NCBI GenBank assembly: GCA_964247055.1
Contig: OZ176052.1
Coordinates: 5,580,001 to 5,644,000 of the forward strand
Direction of reading: 5' to 3'
DNA from: Paragordius varius
Lineage: Eukaryota; Nematomorpha
DNA length: 64,000 nucleotides
This document shows positions 1 through 13,703 of this stretch, piece by piece. Numbering within the stretch: position 1 is the stretch's first letter; each line of letters opens with the position of its first letter. Both the position numbers and the translations under genes were made by a program. A model generated the notes under the pieces. It was not told the DNA's origin and ran no database searches. It saw only the letters and a program-made list of their open reading frames with translations.

Positions 1-303
1 TAACTCACAAAATTAAGTATTATCTATTTTTTTTGTAAAATTTATAAGTAAAAAATGTTATTTTGAGATCGTTAAAATCCATGAAATAAGATTATTAACG
101 AAAATTAACTGATAATTAACTCAAAGGATAAAATTAAAGACTTGACTGTAAATACAGATATATATATATGCCCTGCGTCAATAGTAATCGCATTAGTTTT
201 GCGCTTTTTACTCTTCTGTACGACACAACTATCTGGGGTAAATGAATTCTGAAAGAACTATAATCTTTTGTAACCATTTTTATATATTGTACAAATATTT
301 TAG

Positions 304-486
304 GGAGATTCTGGTGGACCCTTAATATACAAGGATGAAGAGAGCAGAGGAAATATTTATACACAAATCGCAATATCGTCATGGGGTTATAACTGTGCAG
401 AAGCCAATAAGCCCGGAGTATACACGTGTGTTGCAAATTTCTTTCCATGGATAAATAAGCATATTAAAGCAGAGATTAAGGATTGA
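304..486 (+). CDS. Trypsin-like serine protease, last exon
   Basis: This is the C-terminal exon of a chymotrypsin-fold (S1) serine protease; the rest of the gene lies left of the window. A pyrimidine-rich tract ending in TAG at 301-303 is the acceptor. The 60 codons that follow open with GDSGGP, the motif holding the catalytic serine, then SSWGYNC (substrate-pocket strand and disulfide cysteine), NKPGVYT and FFPWINKHI (the C-terminal helix), and stop at TGA. This matches the usual end of the family, with a short charged tail IKAEIKD. The catalytic His and Asp would be on upstream exons. The substrate cannot be told because the residue at the base of the S1 pocket is also upstream. Family assignment is firm; a secreted or digestive role is inferred. 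Confidence 0.93.
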   Translation, partial: GDSGGPLIYKDEESRGNIYTQIAISSWGYNCAEANKPGVYTCVANFFPWINKHIKAEIKD

Positions 487-541
487 AACAATGGAAAGAA
501 TATTATTTTATTTTTGATATTTATTGGAAAGATTCGATAAT

Positions 542-547
542 AATAAA
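542..547 (+). terminator. Poly(A) signal of the serine protease
   Basis: AATAAA lies 56 bases after the protease stop codon, a normal distance for an animal polyadenylation signal. Confidence 0.5.
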
Positions 548-1664
548 GGCAGAATGGAATATATTTTAATTATATTTTAAAATTTTGAGTTTATAGAAAG
601 ATTACTGATTTCCTTTAAATTTTATATATTATTAAATATCTGGCAAATATACTAATAGTTTGCGTTATTGCTATAGGAAAGTATTTTCATGGAGCAGAGC
701 AATGTAAAAGTATAAAAATAATTAATTTAAAGACACTTATACCTCACTTTGATTATTTCTATATAAGCTTTATTTATTTTTTTATCATAGTGTGTGTCAT
801 CAATTTATATTTCTAATCCTTTATCTAAAAGGAATGTCACAATTAAAAAAATCAAGTTTTTTATAATATGAGTGAAAAAAGTTTTCTCTTTATATTTTTA
901 CATTTTGTCTGTAAAATATCAATTTAATGTGTATCCACAATCATGTAAAGTAACCCTGTAATAAAACTAGGATATTTAAAACTTCATGTTTCATTTTTTT
1001 GTCCGCGCTGACCTATTGGTTTTCCTGGGCTTAATAATGTAAACTACTGCTTTAAAAGTAGTTTAGGTTAAAATTCAATTTTTTTAACATTGTCTCCTAT
1101 ATTCAATAAAAAAACCTTATATTTTTAACATGTTGTAGAGTCAATTGAGACAGCTCAATAACATGATTTAAATAAACAACTGATTTTAAAATTACTAAAT
1201 ATCAAGTTTTTGCTAATAAATGTTTTTCAAGCTTACTAAAGTTAATTATGCATTTTCTAACCATCTTATACATTTATTTGTTAATTGTATTGATTTGAAA
1301 AATTTGAAGGAAAAAATGGCGGCGTAAAAATCTGTGATTATAATTTTTGCAATATTACATTTTTTAAGAAATTTTTAAAGCATGTATGTGCCTTTAAGTG
1401 CTAAAGATAGCATATTTTTAAATTCGGCCTAATACCTTTATATTTTTAAGATTGTCAAATAAATCGCTCCAGGATATACAACTACCCCTAAAAGGTCATG
1501 AAGTGTTAAATAAGAAAAAAAGAAAAAAAAGTAGCGTTGAGAATTTAGTTCGGTTTCAAGTATTGGTATTATACTCCATAATAATGTTTTTAAAATAAAG
1601 AGCACCCATAAATTAATTCATTGCACTTTTTCGAATTGATATATAAGGCACTAATTTTTTTAGA
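548..1664. other. AT-rich intergenic DNA
   Basis: No open frame with recognisable similarity and no strong repeat was seen on either strand. The stretch is dominated by A and T runs. Confidence 0.5.
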
Positions 1665-2770
1665 TTAACGGCGCACACCAAAAAATATGTTCTGAATCAT
1701 ATATCATTCGATTGCTAGCTTTAGAATAATAATAGACAAATTATAAATGCGGTTAAAATACCAAAAAAATGCTATAGTTTATCAACTAATAGCAAAAATA
1801 AAATCACACTTTTATCGCACATTATGCCAAATAAAACTTTCATTTGAGGAAATGCAAACTTATTTAATTTGTTAATATATATATACAATAAAAATAATTC
1901 CAAATCCAAAATAATATCGATAAAGATTTTACAATTTTTCGGATGGTTCTTAAAGACATACAAGAATGAAAGAAAAATTGAACTTTGCCATTACATTTAA
2001 ATCGCGATTGCTATAATGCGGTAAAAGATTTAATTTTTATTTTAACCAACATATTTGCAATAAATTACCATTATATGGTTTTAATAATATGATGAAAGTC
2101 TTATATATAAAAGAAATTTTTTGATTTTTGCACCAAAGCTGAAGGAGTTTATAATTTTACAAATATATTATGTATATACCATTTGTATCCAATTCGATGC
2201 AATCAGTTTTTTGTAGTTTTACTCGAAAACTCTGATTGAATTTTAGTGGCATTTTGGCTATTGATCCCATCTCTTAGGGATGAAAATTCCATCAAAAAAC
2301 TATGCTGATATATCTTTTTTCTGCATCGAATTATGTCGGAAAATATTTATATATTGGATGTTTTGTAAAAATTATAGGCTTTCGCTTTGGTTCACAAAAA
2401 ATATTTTTATAATAGATAAATGTGATTTTTATACGCAAAATATTGGTTAAAATCTATATGTAGTAAGGATGAGTTACCAGGAGGGATATTTAGCTTTAAT
2501 TCTTGGTGTTTCTTGGACTTTTTGAAAATTTCAAAATCTTGAATAAAATTTTGGGCATAAGATTATTGTTTTAAAGATTAACAATGAAATCTAGTTTCTC
2601 CTCAATCGATTACACCTATTGCAATAAATATGCCATTTTAAATTTTGGCGAATAGCAGAAAAATCTAAATAATTTTTTTTCGAGTGTTTTTATCGCATTT
2701 ATGATTTCGATATTCATTATCATGGAGCTCTTAGCTATCGAATAATACGTTTGGTGCGCAACGTGTAATA
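1665..2770. repeat. Foldback (long inverted repeat) element, about 1.1 kb
   Basis: The left end (ACGGCGCACACCAAA, then TTCGATTGCTAGC and ATAAATGCGGTTAAAA) is mirrored at the right end, whose reverse complement reads GTTGCGCACCAAACG, TTCGATAGCTAAG and ATAAATGCGATAAAAA. A second inner inverted pair flanks the centre: ACCAAAGCTGAAGG to TCCAATTCGATGCA at about 2,134-2,200 against its complement at about 2,325-2,396. No coding capacity is visible, so this looks like a non-autonomous foldback or MITE-type DNA element. Divergence between the arms suggests it is old. Confidence 0.55.
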
Positions 2771-3569
2771 TGACAACCATACGATTTAAAAGATGCCTGA
2801 TTTATTAAGTAGGACCTAGAGAAATTTGGCTATAACTTAAGACCAGATCAAATGGCTAAAACTAGACATATAAAGGTGATATAATTTTGTTTATTGCCTA
2901 AATCTTCAAATTTTGTATGATAAAATGATGATACCTAAAAACATATGCCTTTGAGTTTGAAACATTTATGCGATGCAAAATGCTCAAAAGGTATAAGAGA
3001 ATTATAGCTAATTAATGTCGCGGGTTGGCGGTACAAAGTAATTTAAATTCTTACATTTAGTCTATAAGCTAGATGTTTAAGCAAAAATGTAAATTATTTT
3101 AATCCTCATTTTTTATATTTTGGGTGATATAAAAGATTTGCATGGATTTTATTTGATCTTTTTTTAGACCAAAATAACAGAAAAATATTTATTCGGAAAG
3201 ATACATATTTAACTAAGCGATATTATATGATCACTGTTTCATATTTTATAACCAAAAATCTATTACTATCCATTAACTTAATATATTTTTTATTATTCAA
3301 CAATCGTTTACAAATTCTAATCATCGTTAATTAAAAAACTGTTTATACTATACGTAATTATCACGTTCTAAATATAATCATATCTAAACATTATATAGTA
3401 TAATCCGTAAAATTCGTGGTAAAGGTATATTTTAACCATGTGTGGGACAATATACACTTATATAAGGTAATTTTATTTATATACGAGACTTTTAGCAAAT
3501 TGTGGACACATTCGCTTCTAAACAGAAATAGGAGTTCATATAAATATTAAGTTTAATCCTATATGCTTT
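2771..3569. other. AT-rich intergenic DNA
   Basis: I see no gene, RNA or clear repeat here. Confidence 0.45.
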
Positions 3570-3872
3570 AAAACCGATGCGGTCCTCCGAGAATTTATGT
3601 GCGGCCCGCGAAAAATCTGGATATCTATATTTTGTAAAAATATGCTAATATAATTTTAGTAAAATCAACATTTCTTAAAAAAATTCTAAATTCGTCTATT
3701 CATTTGACAAGGACTAGAAAAAATTATGATAATGTGTTTGCATCTTACAGTTTTAAATTTGAAAGCTATATAAATATAAGTGAATATCCATATATATATT
3801 TTGATGTGGCCCGCCGTTTTTGAGTTAAATATGCGGCGCGTAAAGTCATCTGTGTTGGACCACCCTGCTTAA
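3570..3872. mobile_element. Short hAT-like non-autonomous element (MITE)
   Basis: GC-rich islands in AT-rich DNA mark the two ends. The left has GCGGTCCTCCGAGAA and TGTGCGGCCCGCGAAAAA. The right, read on the minus strand, has CAGGGTGGTCCAACA followed by GACTTTACGCGCCGCA. The right-end motif recurs at about 35,690 and 50,070 (ATGGCTTTACG.GCC.CATT), which identifies a dispersed family. The CAGGG-type start and GGCCGC subterminal motifs resemble hAT ends. There is no transposase inside. Confidence 0.5.
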
Positions 3873-4587
3873 TGTTTTTTAATATATTCGGTCATATTTT
3901 TGAAATACTTTAAATTTTTTTATTTATATAATATGATCGAAGTACTATTCAAATTATTGGTTAACATTTTATATAAATAAAAATTTAAAGGTATATTTTA
4001 TGATTAAATACTATAAAAAATGGAAATTTAATTTTATTGGTGCTGATTTGCAATATGTTTTTGAATAAAATAAAGTGTCAGATTCGTCTAAAATTTTCTA
4101 ACTGATACCAAATCATTAGAAGAATTTTTAAATGGGATTTAATCAGATGGGATGTCCCCAATGGTGTGAATAAATTATTAATATTTTATAATAAAGTTAT
4201 ATTTATAAAATATTTCATAATTTTAATTTGTATCTTTATTAATTTTATTTTTGTGTTGATCTCAAATAGAGGAATCTAACGAAAATTCATTATTAAATTT
4301 ATTATTAATTTTACTGATATTACATCATAATTTTCTAAAATAAGAAAGTATTTCTAGAAACAATACTGTTTGAAAAAAAACAAATTCATTAAATATATAC
4401 TATGTTGTATCTCTTGATGCAGTAGTCATACAAAATAAATATTACCTTAATTGATATTAAATCCGGCTATATTTTTTGAATTTTAGTTTAAAGTTTGATG
4501 ATGTTTATAAATAAATTTTTTTTTACATGAGGCTTATAGGGGGCGTACATTAGAAAACGAAAAAATCAAACAGAATTAAATTTTTAA
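3873..4587. other. AT-rich intergenic DNA before the array
   Basis: No gene is seen. The sequence becomes purine-rich from about 4,590, where the first degenerate units of the array appear. Confidence 0.45.
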
Positions 4588-7500
4588 AACGGATGAATTG
4601 GAAAAAGGGAATTGGATGTGAAGAAGGATGAAACTTGGAAGAAACGATTGGATATGAAGAAGGGTGAAACTTTAGAAGAAACGGATGAAGAGGATATGAA
4701 GAAGGGTGAAACTTAGAGGAAACGGATGAAGAGGATATGAAGAAGGGGAAAACTTTAGAAGAAACGGATAAAGAGGATATGAAGAAGGGGAAAACTTTAG
4801 AAGAAACGGATAAAAAGGATATGAAGAAGGGGAAAACTTTAGAAGAAACGGATAAAGAGGATATGAAAAAGGGTGAAACTTAGAGGAAACGGATGAAGAG
4901 GATATGAAGAAGGGGAAAACTTTAGAAGAAACGGATGAAGAGGATATGAAGAAGGGGAAAACTTAGAAGAAACGGATAAAGAGGATATGAAGAAGGGGAA
5001 AACTTTAGAAGAAACGGATGAAGAGGATATGAAGAAGGGTGAAACTTAGAGGAAACGGATGAAGAGGATATGAAGAAGGGGAAAACTTTAGAAGAAACGG
5101 ATAAAGAGGATATGAAGAAGGGGAAAACTTTAGAAGAAACGGATGAAGAGGATATGAAGAAGGGTGAAACTTAGAGGAAACGGATGAAGAGGATATGAAG
5201 AAGGGGAAAACTTTAGAAGAAACGGATGAAGAGGATATGAAGAAGGGTGAAACTTAGAGGAAACGGATGAAGAGGATATGAAGAAGGGGAAAACTTTAGA
5301 AGAAACGGATAAAGAGGATATGAAGAAGGGGAAAACTTTAGAAGAAACGGATGAAGAGGATATGAAGAAGGGTGAAACTTAGAGGAAACGGATGAATAGG
5401 ATATGAAGAATGATGAAACTTTAGAAGAAACGGATGAAGAGGATATGAAGAAGGGAAAAACTTTAGAAGAAACGGATGAAGAGGATATGAAGAAGGGGAA
5501 AACTTTAGAAGAAACGGATGAAGAGGATATGAAGAAGGGTGAAACTTAGAGGAAACGGATGAAGAGGATATGAAGAAGGGGAAAACTTTAGAAGAAACGG
5601 ATAAAGAGGATATGAAGAAGGGGAAAACTTTAGAAGAAACGGATGAAGAGGATATGAAGAAGGGTGAAACTTAGAGGAAACGGATGAAGAGGATATGAAG
5701 AAGGGGAAAACTTTAGAAGAAACGGATGAAGAGGATATGAAGAAGGGTGAAACTTAGAGGAAACGGATGAAGAGGATATGAAGAAGGGGAAAACTTTAGA
5801 AGAAACGGATGAAGAGGATATGAAGAAGGGTGAAACTTAGAGGAAACGGATGAATAGGATATGAAGAATGATGAAACTTTAGAAGAAACGGATGAAGAGG
5901 ATATGAAGAAGGGAAAAACTTTAGAAGAAACGGATGAAGAGGATATGAAGAAGGGGAAAACTTTAGAAGAAACGGATGAAGAGGATATGAAGAAGGGTGA
6001 AACTTAGAGGAAACGGATGAAGAGGATATGAAGAAGGGGAAAACTTTAGAAGAAACGGATAAAGAGGATATGAAGAAGGGGAAAACTTTAGAAGAAACGG
6101 ATGAAGAGGATATGAAGAAGGGTGAAACTTAGAGGAAACGGATGAAGAGGATATGAAGAAGGGGAAAACTTTAGAAGAAACGGATGAGGAGGATATGAAG
6201 AAGGGTGAAACTTAGAGGAAACGGATGAAGAGGATATGAAGAAGGGGAAAACTTTAGAAGAAACGGATAAAGAGGATATGAAGAAGGGGAAAACTTTAGA
6301 AGAAACGGATGAAGAGGATATGAAGAAGGGTGAAACTTAGAGGAAACGGATGAATAGGATATGAAGAATGATGAAACTTTAGAAGAAACGGATGAAGAGG
6401 ATATGAAGAAGGGGAAAACTTTAGAAGAAACGGATGAAGAGGATATGAAGAAGGGGAAAACTTTAGAAGAAACGGATAAAGAGGATATGAAGAAGGGGAA
6501 AACTTTAGAAGAAACGGATGAAGAGGATATGAAGAAGGGGAAAACTTTAGAAGAAACGGATAAAGAGGATATGAAGAAGGGGAAAACTTTAGAAGAAACG
6601 GATAAAAAGGATATGAAGAAGGGGAAAACTTTAGAAGAAACGGATAAAGAGGATATGAAAAAGGGTGAAACTTAGAGGAAACGGATGAAGAGGATATGAA
6701 GAAGGGGAAAACTTTAGAAGAAACGGATGAAGAGGATATGAAGAAGGGGAAAACTTAGAAGAAACGGATAAAGAGGATATGAAGAAGGGGAAAACTTTAG
6801 AAGAAACGGATGAAGAGGATATGAAGAAGGGGAAAACTTTAGAAGAAACGGATAAAGAGGATATGAAGAAGGGGAAAACTTTAGAAGAAACGGATGAAGA
6901 GGATATGAAGAAGGGGAAAACTTTAGAAGAAACGGATAAAGAGGATATGAAGAAGGGTGAAACTTAGAGGAAACGGATGAAGAGGATATGAAGAAGGGGA
7001 AAACTTTAGAAGAAACGGATAAAGAGGATATGAAGAAGGGGAAAACTTTAGAAGAAACGGATGAAGAGGATATGAAGAAGGGTGAAACTTAGAGGAAACG
7101 GATGAAGAGGATATGAAGAAGGGGAAAACTTTAGAAGAAACGGATGAGGAGGATATGAAGAAGGGTGAAACTTAGAGGAAACGGATGAAGAGGATATGAA
7201 GAAGGGGAAAACTTTAGAAGAAACGGATAAAGAGGATATGAAGAAGGGGAAAACTTTAGAAGAAACGGATGAAGAGGATATGAAGAAGGGTGAAACTTAG
7301 AGGAAACGGATGAATAGGATATGAAGAATGATGAAACTTTAGAAGAAACGGATGAAGAGGATATGAAGAAGGGGAAAACTTTAGAAGAAACGGATGAAGA
7401 GGATATGAAGAAGGGGAAAACTTTAGAAGAAACGGATAAAGAGGATATGAAGAAGGGGAAAACTTTAGAAGAAACGGATAAAAAGGATATGAAGAAGGGG

Positions 7501-10019
7501 AAAACTTTAGAAGAAACGGATAAAGAGGATATGAAAAAGGGTGAAACTTAGAGGAAACGGATGAAGAGGATATGAAGAAGGGGAAAACTTTAGAAGAAAC
7601 GGATGAAGAGGATATGAAGAAGGGGAAAACTTAGAAGAAACGGATAAAGAGGATATGAAGAAGGGGAAAACTTTAGAAGAAACGGATGAAGAGGATATGA
7701 AGAAGGGGAAAACTTTAGAAGAAACGGATAAAGAGGATATGAAGAAGGGGAAAACTTTAGAAGAAACGGATGAAGAGGATATGAAGAAGGGGAAAACTTT
7801 AGAAGAAACGGATAAAGAGGATATGAAGAAGGGGAAAACTTTAGAAGAAACGGATGAAGAGGATATGAAGAAGGGGAAAACTTTAGAAGAAACGGATGAA
7901 GAGGATATGAAGAAGGGTGAAACTTAGAGGAAACGGATGAGGAGGATATGAAGAAGGGTGAAACTTAGAGGAAACGGATGAAGAGGATATGAAGAAGGGG
8001 AAAACTTTAGAAGAAACGGATGAAGAGGATATGAAGAAGGGTGAAACTTAGAGGAAACGGATGAAGAGGATATGAAGAAGGGGAAAACTTTAGAAGAAAC
8101 GGATAAAGAGGATATGAAGAAGGGGAAAACTATAGAAGAAACGGATGAAGAGGATATGAAGAAGGGTGAAACTTAGAGGAAACGGATGAAGAGGATATGA
8201 AGAAGGGGAAAACTTTAGAAGAAACGGATGAAGAGGATATGAAGAAGGGGAAAACTTTAGAAGAAACGGATAAAGAGGATATGAAGAAGGGGAAAACTTT
8301 TAGAAGAAACGGATGAAGAGGATATGAAGAAGGGGAAAACTTTAGAAGAAACGGATGAAGAGGATATGAAGAAGGGTGAAACTTAGAGGAAACGGATGAG
8401 GAGGATATGAAGAAGGGTGAAACTTAGAGGAAACGGATGAAGAGGATATGAAGAAGGGGAAAACTTTAGAAGAAACGGATGAAGAGGATATGAAGAAGGG
8501 TGAAACTTAGAGGAAACGGATGAGGAGGATATGAAGAAGGGTGAAACTTAGAGGAAACGGATGAAGAGGATATGAAGAAGGGGAAAACTTTAGAAGAAAC
8601 GGATAAAGAGGATATGAAGAAGGGGAAAACTTTAGAAGAAACGGATGAAGAGGATATGAAGAAGGGTGAAGAGGAAACGGATGAATAGGATATGAAGAAT
8701 GATGAAACTTTAGAAGAAACGGATGAAGAGGATATGAAGAAGGGGAAAACTTTAGAAGAAACGGATGAAGAGGATATGAAGAAGGGGAAAACTTTAGAAG
8801 AAACGGATGAAGAGGATATGAAGAAGGGTGAAACTTAGAGGAAACGGATGAAGAGGATATGAAGAAGGGGAAAACTTTAGAAGAAACGGATAAAGAGGAT
8901 ATGAAGAAGGGGAAAACTTTAGGAGAAACGGATGAAGAGGATATGAAGAAGGGTGAAACTTAGAGGAAACGGATGAAGAGGATATGAAGAAGGGGAAAAC
9001 TTTAGAAGAAACGGATGAGGAGGATATGAAGAAGGGTGAAACTTAGAGGAAACGGATGAAGAGGATATGAAGAAGGGGAAAACTTTAGAAGAAACGGATA
9101 AAGAGGATATGAAGAAGGGGAAAACTTTAGAAGAAACGGATGAAGAGGATATGAAGAAGGGTGAAACTTAGAGGAAACGGATGAATAGGATATGAAGAAT
9201 GATGAAACTTTAGAAGAAACGGATGAAGAGGATATGAAGAAGGGGAAAACTTTAGAAGAAACGGATGAAGAGGATATGAAGAAGGGGAAAACTTTAGAAG
9301 AAACGGATAAAGAGGATATGAAGAAGGGGAAAACTTTAGAAGAAACGGATGAAGAGGATATGAAGAAGGGGAAAACTTTAGAAGAAACGGATAAAGAGGA
9401 TATGAAGAAGGGGAAAACTTTAGAAGAAACGGATGAAGAGGATATGAAGAAGGGTGAAACTTAGAGGAAACGGATGAAGAGGATATGAAGAAGGGGAAAA
9501 CTTTAGAAGAAACGGATGAAGAGGATATGAAGAAGGGGAAAACTTTAGAAGAAACGGATAAAGAGGATATGAAGAAGGGGAAAACTTTAGAAGAAACGGA
9601 TGAAGAGGATATGAAGAAGGGGAAAACTTTAGAAGAAACGGATGAAGAGGATATGAAGAAGGGTGAAACTTAGAGGAAACGGATGAGGAGGATATGAAGA
9701 AGGGTGAAACTTAGAGGAAACGGATGAAGAGGATATGAAGAAGGGGAAAACTTTAGAAGAAACGGATGAAGAGGATATGAAGAAGGGTGAAACTTAGAGG
9801 AAACTAATGAAGAGGATATGAAGAAGGGGAAAACTTTAGAAGAAACGGATAAAGAGGATATGAAGAAGGGGAAAACTTTAGAAGAAACGGATGAAGAGGA
9901 TATGAAGAAGGGGAAAACTTTAGAAGAAACGGATGAAGAGGATATGAAGAAGGGTGAAACTTAGAGGAAACGGATGAGGAGGATATGAAGAAGGGTGAAA
10001 CTTAGAGGAAACGGATGAA

Positions 10020-13000
10020 GAGGATATGAAGAATGGTGAAACTTAAGAAGAAACGGACGAAGAGGATATGAAGAATGGTGAAACTTAAGAAGAAACGGAT
10101 GAAGAGGATATGAAGAATGGTGAAACTTTAGAAGAAACGGATGAAGAGGATATGAAGAATGGTGAAACTTTAGAAGAAACGGATGAAGAGGATATGAAGA
10201 ATGGTGAAACTTAAGAAGAAACGGACGAAGAGGATATGAAGAATGGTGAAACTTAAGAAGAAACGGACGAAGAGGATATGAAGAAGGGTGAAACTTAAGA
10301 AGAAACGGACGAAGAGGATATGAAGAAGGGTGAAACTTAGAGGAAACGGATGAAGAGGATATGAAGAAGGGGAAAACTTTAGAAGAAACGGATAAAGAGG
10401 ATATGAAGAAGGGGAAAACTTTAGAAGAAACGGATAAAGAGGATATGAAGAAGGGTGAAACTTAGAGGAAACGGATGAAGAGGATATGAAGAAGGGTGAA
10501 ACTTTAGAAGAAACGGTTGAAGAGGATATGAAGAAGAGTGAAACTTAGAGGAAACGGATGAAGAGGATATGAAGAAGGGGAAAACTTTAGAAGAAACGGA
10601 TGAAGAGGATATGAAGAAGGGGAAAACTTTAGAAGAAACGGATAAAGATAATATGAAGAAGGGGAAAACTTTAGAAGAAACGGATAAAAAGGATATGAAG
10701 AAGGGTGAAACTTTGGAAGAAACGGATGAAGAGGATATGAAGAATGGTGAAACTTTAGCAGAAACGGATGAAGAGGATATGAAGAAGGGTGAAACTTACA
10801 GGAAACGGATGAGGAGGATATGAAGAAGGGTGAAACTTAGAGGAAACGGATGAGGAGGATATGAAGAAGGGGAAAACTTTAGAAGAAACGGACGAAGAGG
10901 ATATGAAGAAGGGTGAAACTTTAGAAGAAACGGATGAAGGGGATATGAAGAATGGTGAAACTTAAGAAGAAACGGATGAAGAGGATATGAAGAATGGTGA
11001 AACTTAAGAAGAAACGGATGGAGAGGATATGAAGAATGGTGAAACTTAAGAAGAAACGGACGAAGAGGATATGAAGAAGGGTGAAACTTAGAGGAAACGG
11101 ATGAAGAGGATATGAAGAAGGGGAAAACTTTAGAAGAAACGGATAAAGAGGATATGAAGAAGGGGAAAACTTTAGGAGAAACGGATAAAAAGGATATGAA
11201 AAAGGGGAAAACTTTAGAGGAAACGGATGAAGAGGATATGAAGAAGGGGAAAACTTTAGAAGAAACGGATAAAGAGGATATGAAAAAGGGGAAAACTTTA
11301 GAAGAAACGGATGAAGAGGATATGAAGAAGGGGAAAACTTTAGAAGAAACGGATAAAAAGGATATGAAGAAGGGTGAAACTTTGGAAGAAACGGATGAAG
11401 AGGATATGAAGAATGGTGAAAACTTTAGAAGAAACGGACGAAGAGGATATGAAGAAGGGTGAAACTTTAGAAGAAACGGATGAAGGGGATATGAAGAATG
11501 GTGAAACTTAAGAAGAAACGGATGAAGAGGATATGAAGAATGGTGAAACTTAAGAAGAAACGGATGGAGAGGATATGAAGAATGGTGAAACTTAAGAAGA
11601 AACGGACGAAGAGGATATGAAGAAGGGTGAAACTTAGAGGAAACGGATGAAGAGGATATGAAGAAGGGGAAAACTTTAGAAGAAACGGATAAAGAGGATA
11701 TGAAGAAGGGGAAAACTTTAGGAGAAACGGATAAAAAGGATATGAAAAAGGGGAAAACTTTAGAGGAAACGGATAAAAAGGATATGAAGAAGGGTGAAAC
11801 TTTGGAAGAAACGGATGAAGAGGATATGAAGAATGGTGAAACTTTAGCAGAAACGGATGAAGAGGATATGAAGAATGGTGAAACTTAAGAAGAAACGGAC
11901 GAAGAGGATATGAAGAATGGTGAAACTTAAGAAGAAACGGATGAAGAGGATATGAAGAATGGTGAAACTTTAGAAGAAACGGATGAAGAGGATATGAAGA
12001 ATGGTGAAACTTTAGAAGAAACGGATGAAGAGGATATGAAGAATGGTGAAACTTAAGAAGAAACGGACGAAGAGGATATGAAGAATGGTGAAACTTAAGA
12101 AGAAACGGACGAAGAGGATATGAAGAAGGGTGAAACTTAAGAAGAAACGGACGAAGAGGATATGAAGAAGGGTGAAACTTAGAGGAAACGGATGAAGAGG
12201 ATATGAAGAAGGGGAAAACTTTAGAAGAAACGGATAAAGAGGATATGAAGAAGGGGAAAACTTTAGAAGAAACGGATAAAGAGGATATGAAGAAGGGTGA
12301 AACTTAGAGGAAACGGATGAAGAGGATATGAAGAAGGGTGAAACTTTAGAAGAAACGGTTGAAGAGGATATGAAGAAGAGTGAAACTTAGAGGAAACGGA
12401 TGAAGAGGATATGAAGAAGGGGAAAACTTTAGAAGAAACGGATGAAGAGGATATGAAGAAGGGGAAAACTTTAGAAGAAACGGATAAAGATAATATGAAG
12501 AAGGGGAAAACTTTAGAAGAAACGGATAAAAAGGATATGAAGAAGGGTGAAACTTTGGAAGAAACGGATGAAGAGGATATGAAGAATGGTGAAACTTTAG
12601 CAGAAACGGATGAAGAGGATATGAAGAAGGGTGAAACTTACAGGAAACGGATGAGGAGGATATGAAGAAGGGTGAAACTTAGAGGAAACGGATGAGGAGG
12701 ATATGAAGAAGGGGAAAACTTTAGAAGAAACGGACGAAGAGGATATGAAGAAGGGTGAAACTTTAGAAGAAACGGATGAAGGGGATATGAAGAATGGTGA
12801 AACTTAAGAAGAAACGGATGAAGAGGATATGAAGAATGGTGAAACTTAAGAAGAAACGGATGGAGAGGATATGAAGAATGGTGAAACTTAAGAAGAAACG
12901 GACGAAGAGGATATGAAGAAGGGTGAAACTTAGAGGAAACGGATGAAGAGGATATGAAGAAGGGGAAAACTTTAGAAGAAACGGATAAAGAGGATATGAA

Positions 13001-13703
13001 GAAGGGGAAAACTTTAGGAGAAACGGATAAAAAGGATATGAAAAAGGGGAAAACTTTAGAGGAAACGGATGAAGAGGATATGAAGAAGGGGAAAACTTTA
13101 GAAGAAACGGATAAAGAGGATATGAAAAAGGGGAAAACTTTAGAAGAAACGGATGAAGAGGATATGAAGAAGGGGAAAACTTTAGAAGAAACGGATAAAA
13201 AGGATATGAAGAAGGGTGAAACTTTGGAAGAAACGGATGAAGAGGATATGAAGAATGGTGAAACTTTAGCAGAAACGGATGAAGAGGATATGAAGAAGGG
13301 TGAAACTTAGAGGAAACGGATGAGGAGGATATGAAGAAGGGGAAAACTTTAGAAGAAACGGACGAAGAGGATATGAAGAAGGGTGAAACTTTAGAAGAAA
13401 CGGATGAAGAGGATATGAAGAATGGTAAAACTTAAGAAGAAACGGATGAAGAGGATATGAAAAAGGGGAAAACTTTAGAAGAAACGGATGAAGAGGATAT
13501 GAAGAAGGGGAAAACTTTAGAAGAAACGGATAAAAAGGATATGAAGAAGGGTGATACTTTGGAAGAAACGGATGAAGAGGATATGAAGAATGGTGAAACT
13601 TTAGCAGAAACGGATGAAGAGGATATGAAGAAGGGTGAAACTTAGAGGAAACGGATGAGGAGGATATGAAGAAGGGGAAAACTTTAGAAGAAACGGACGA
13701 AGA
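10020..13703. repeat. Higher-order repeat, two copies of about 1,842 bp
   Basis: The same succession of unit types is read twice. An identical open run starts at 10,569 and at 12,411, and the next one at 11,112 and 12,954, always 1,842 bases apart. That length equals 44 units if six of them are the 41-bp type. The first copy carries a local rearrangement near 11,380-11,890. This shows recent segmental amplification inside the array. Confidence 0.75.
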
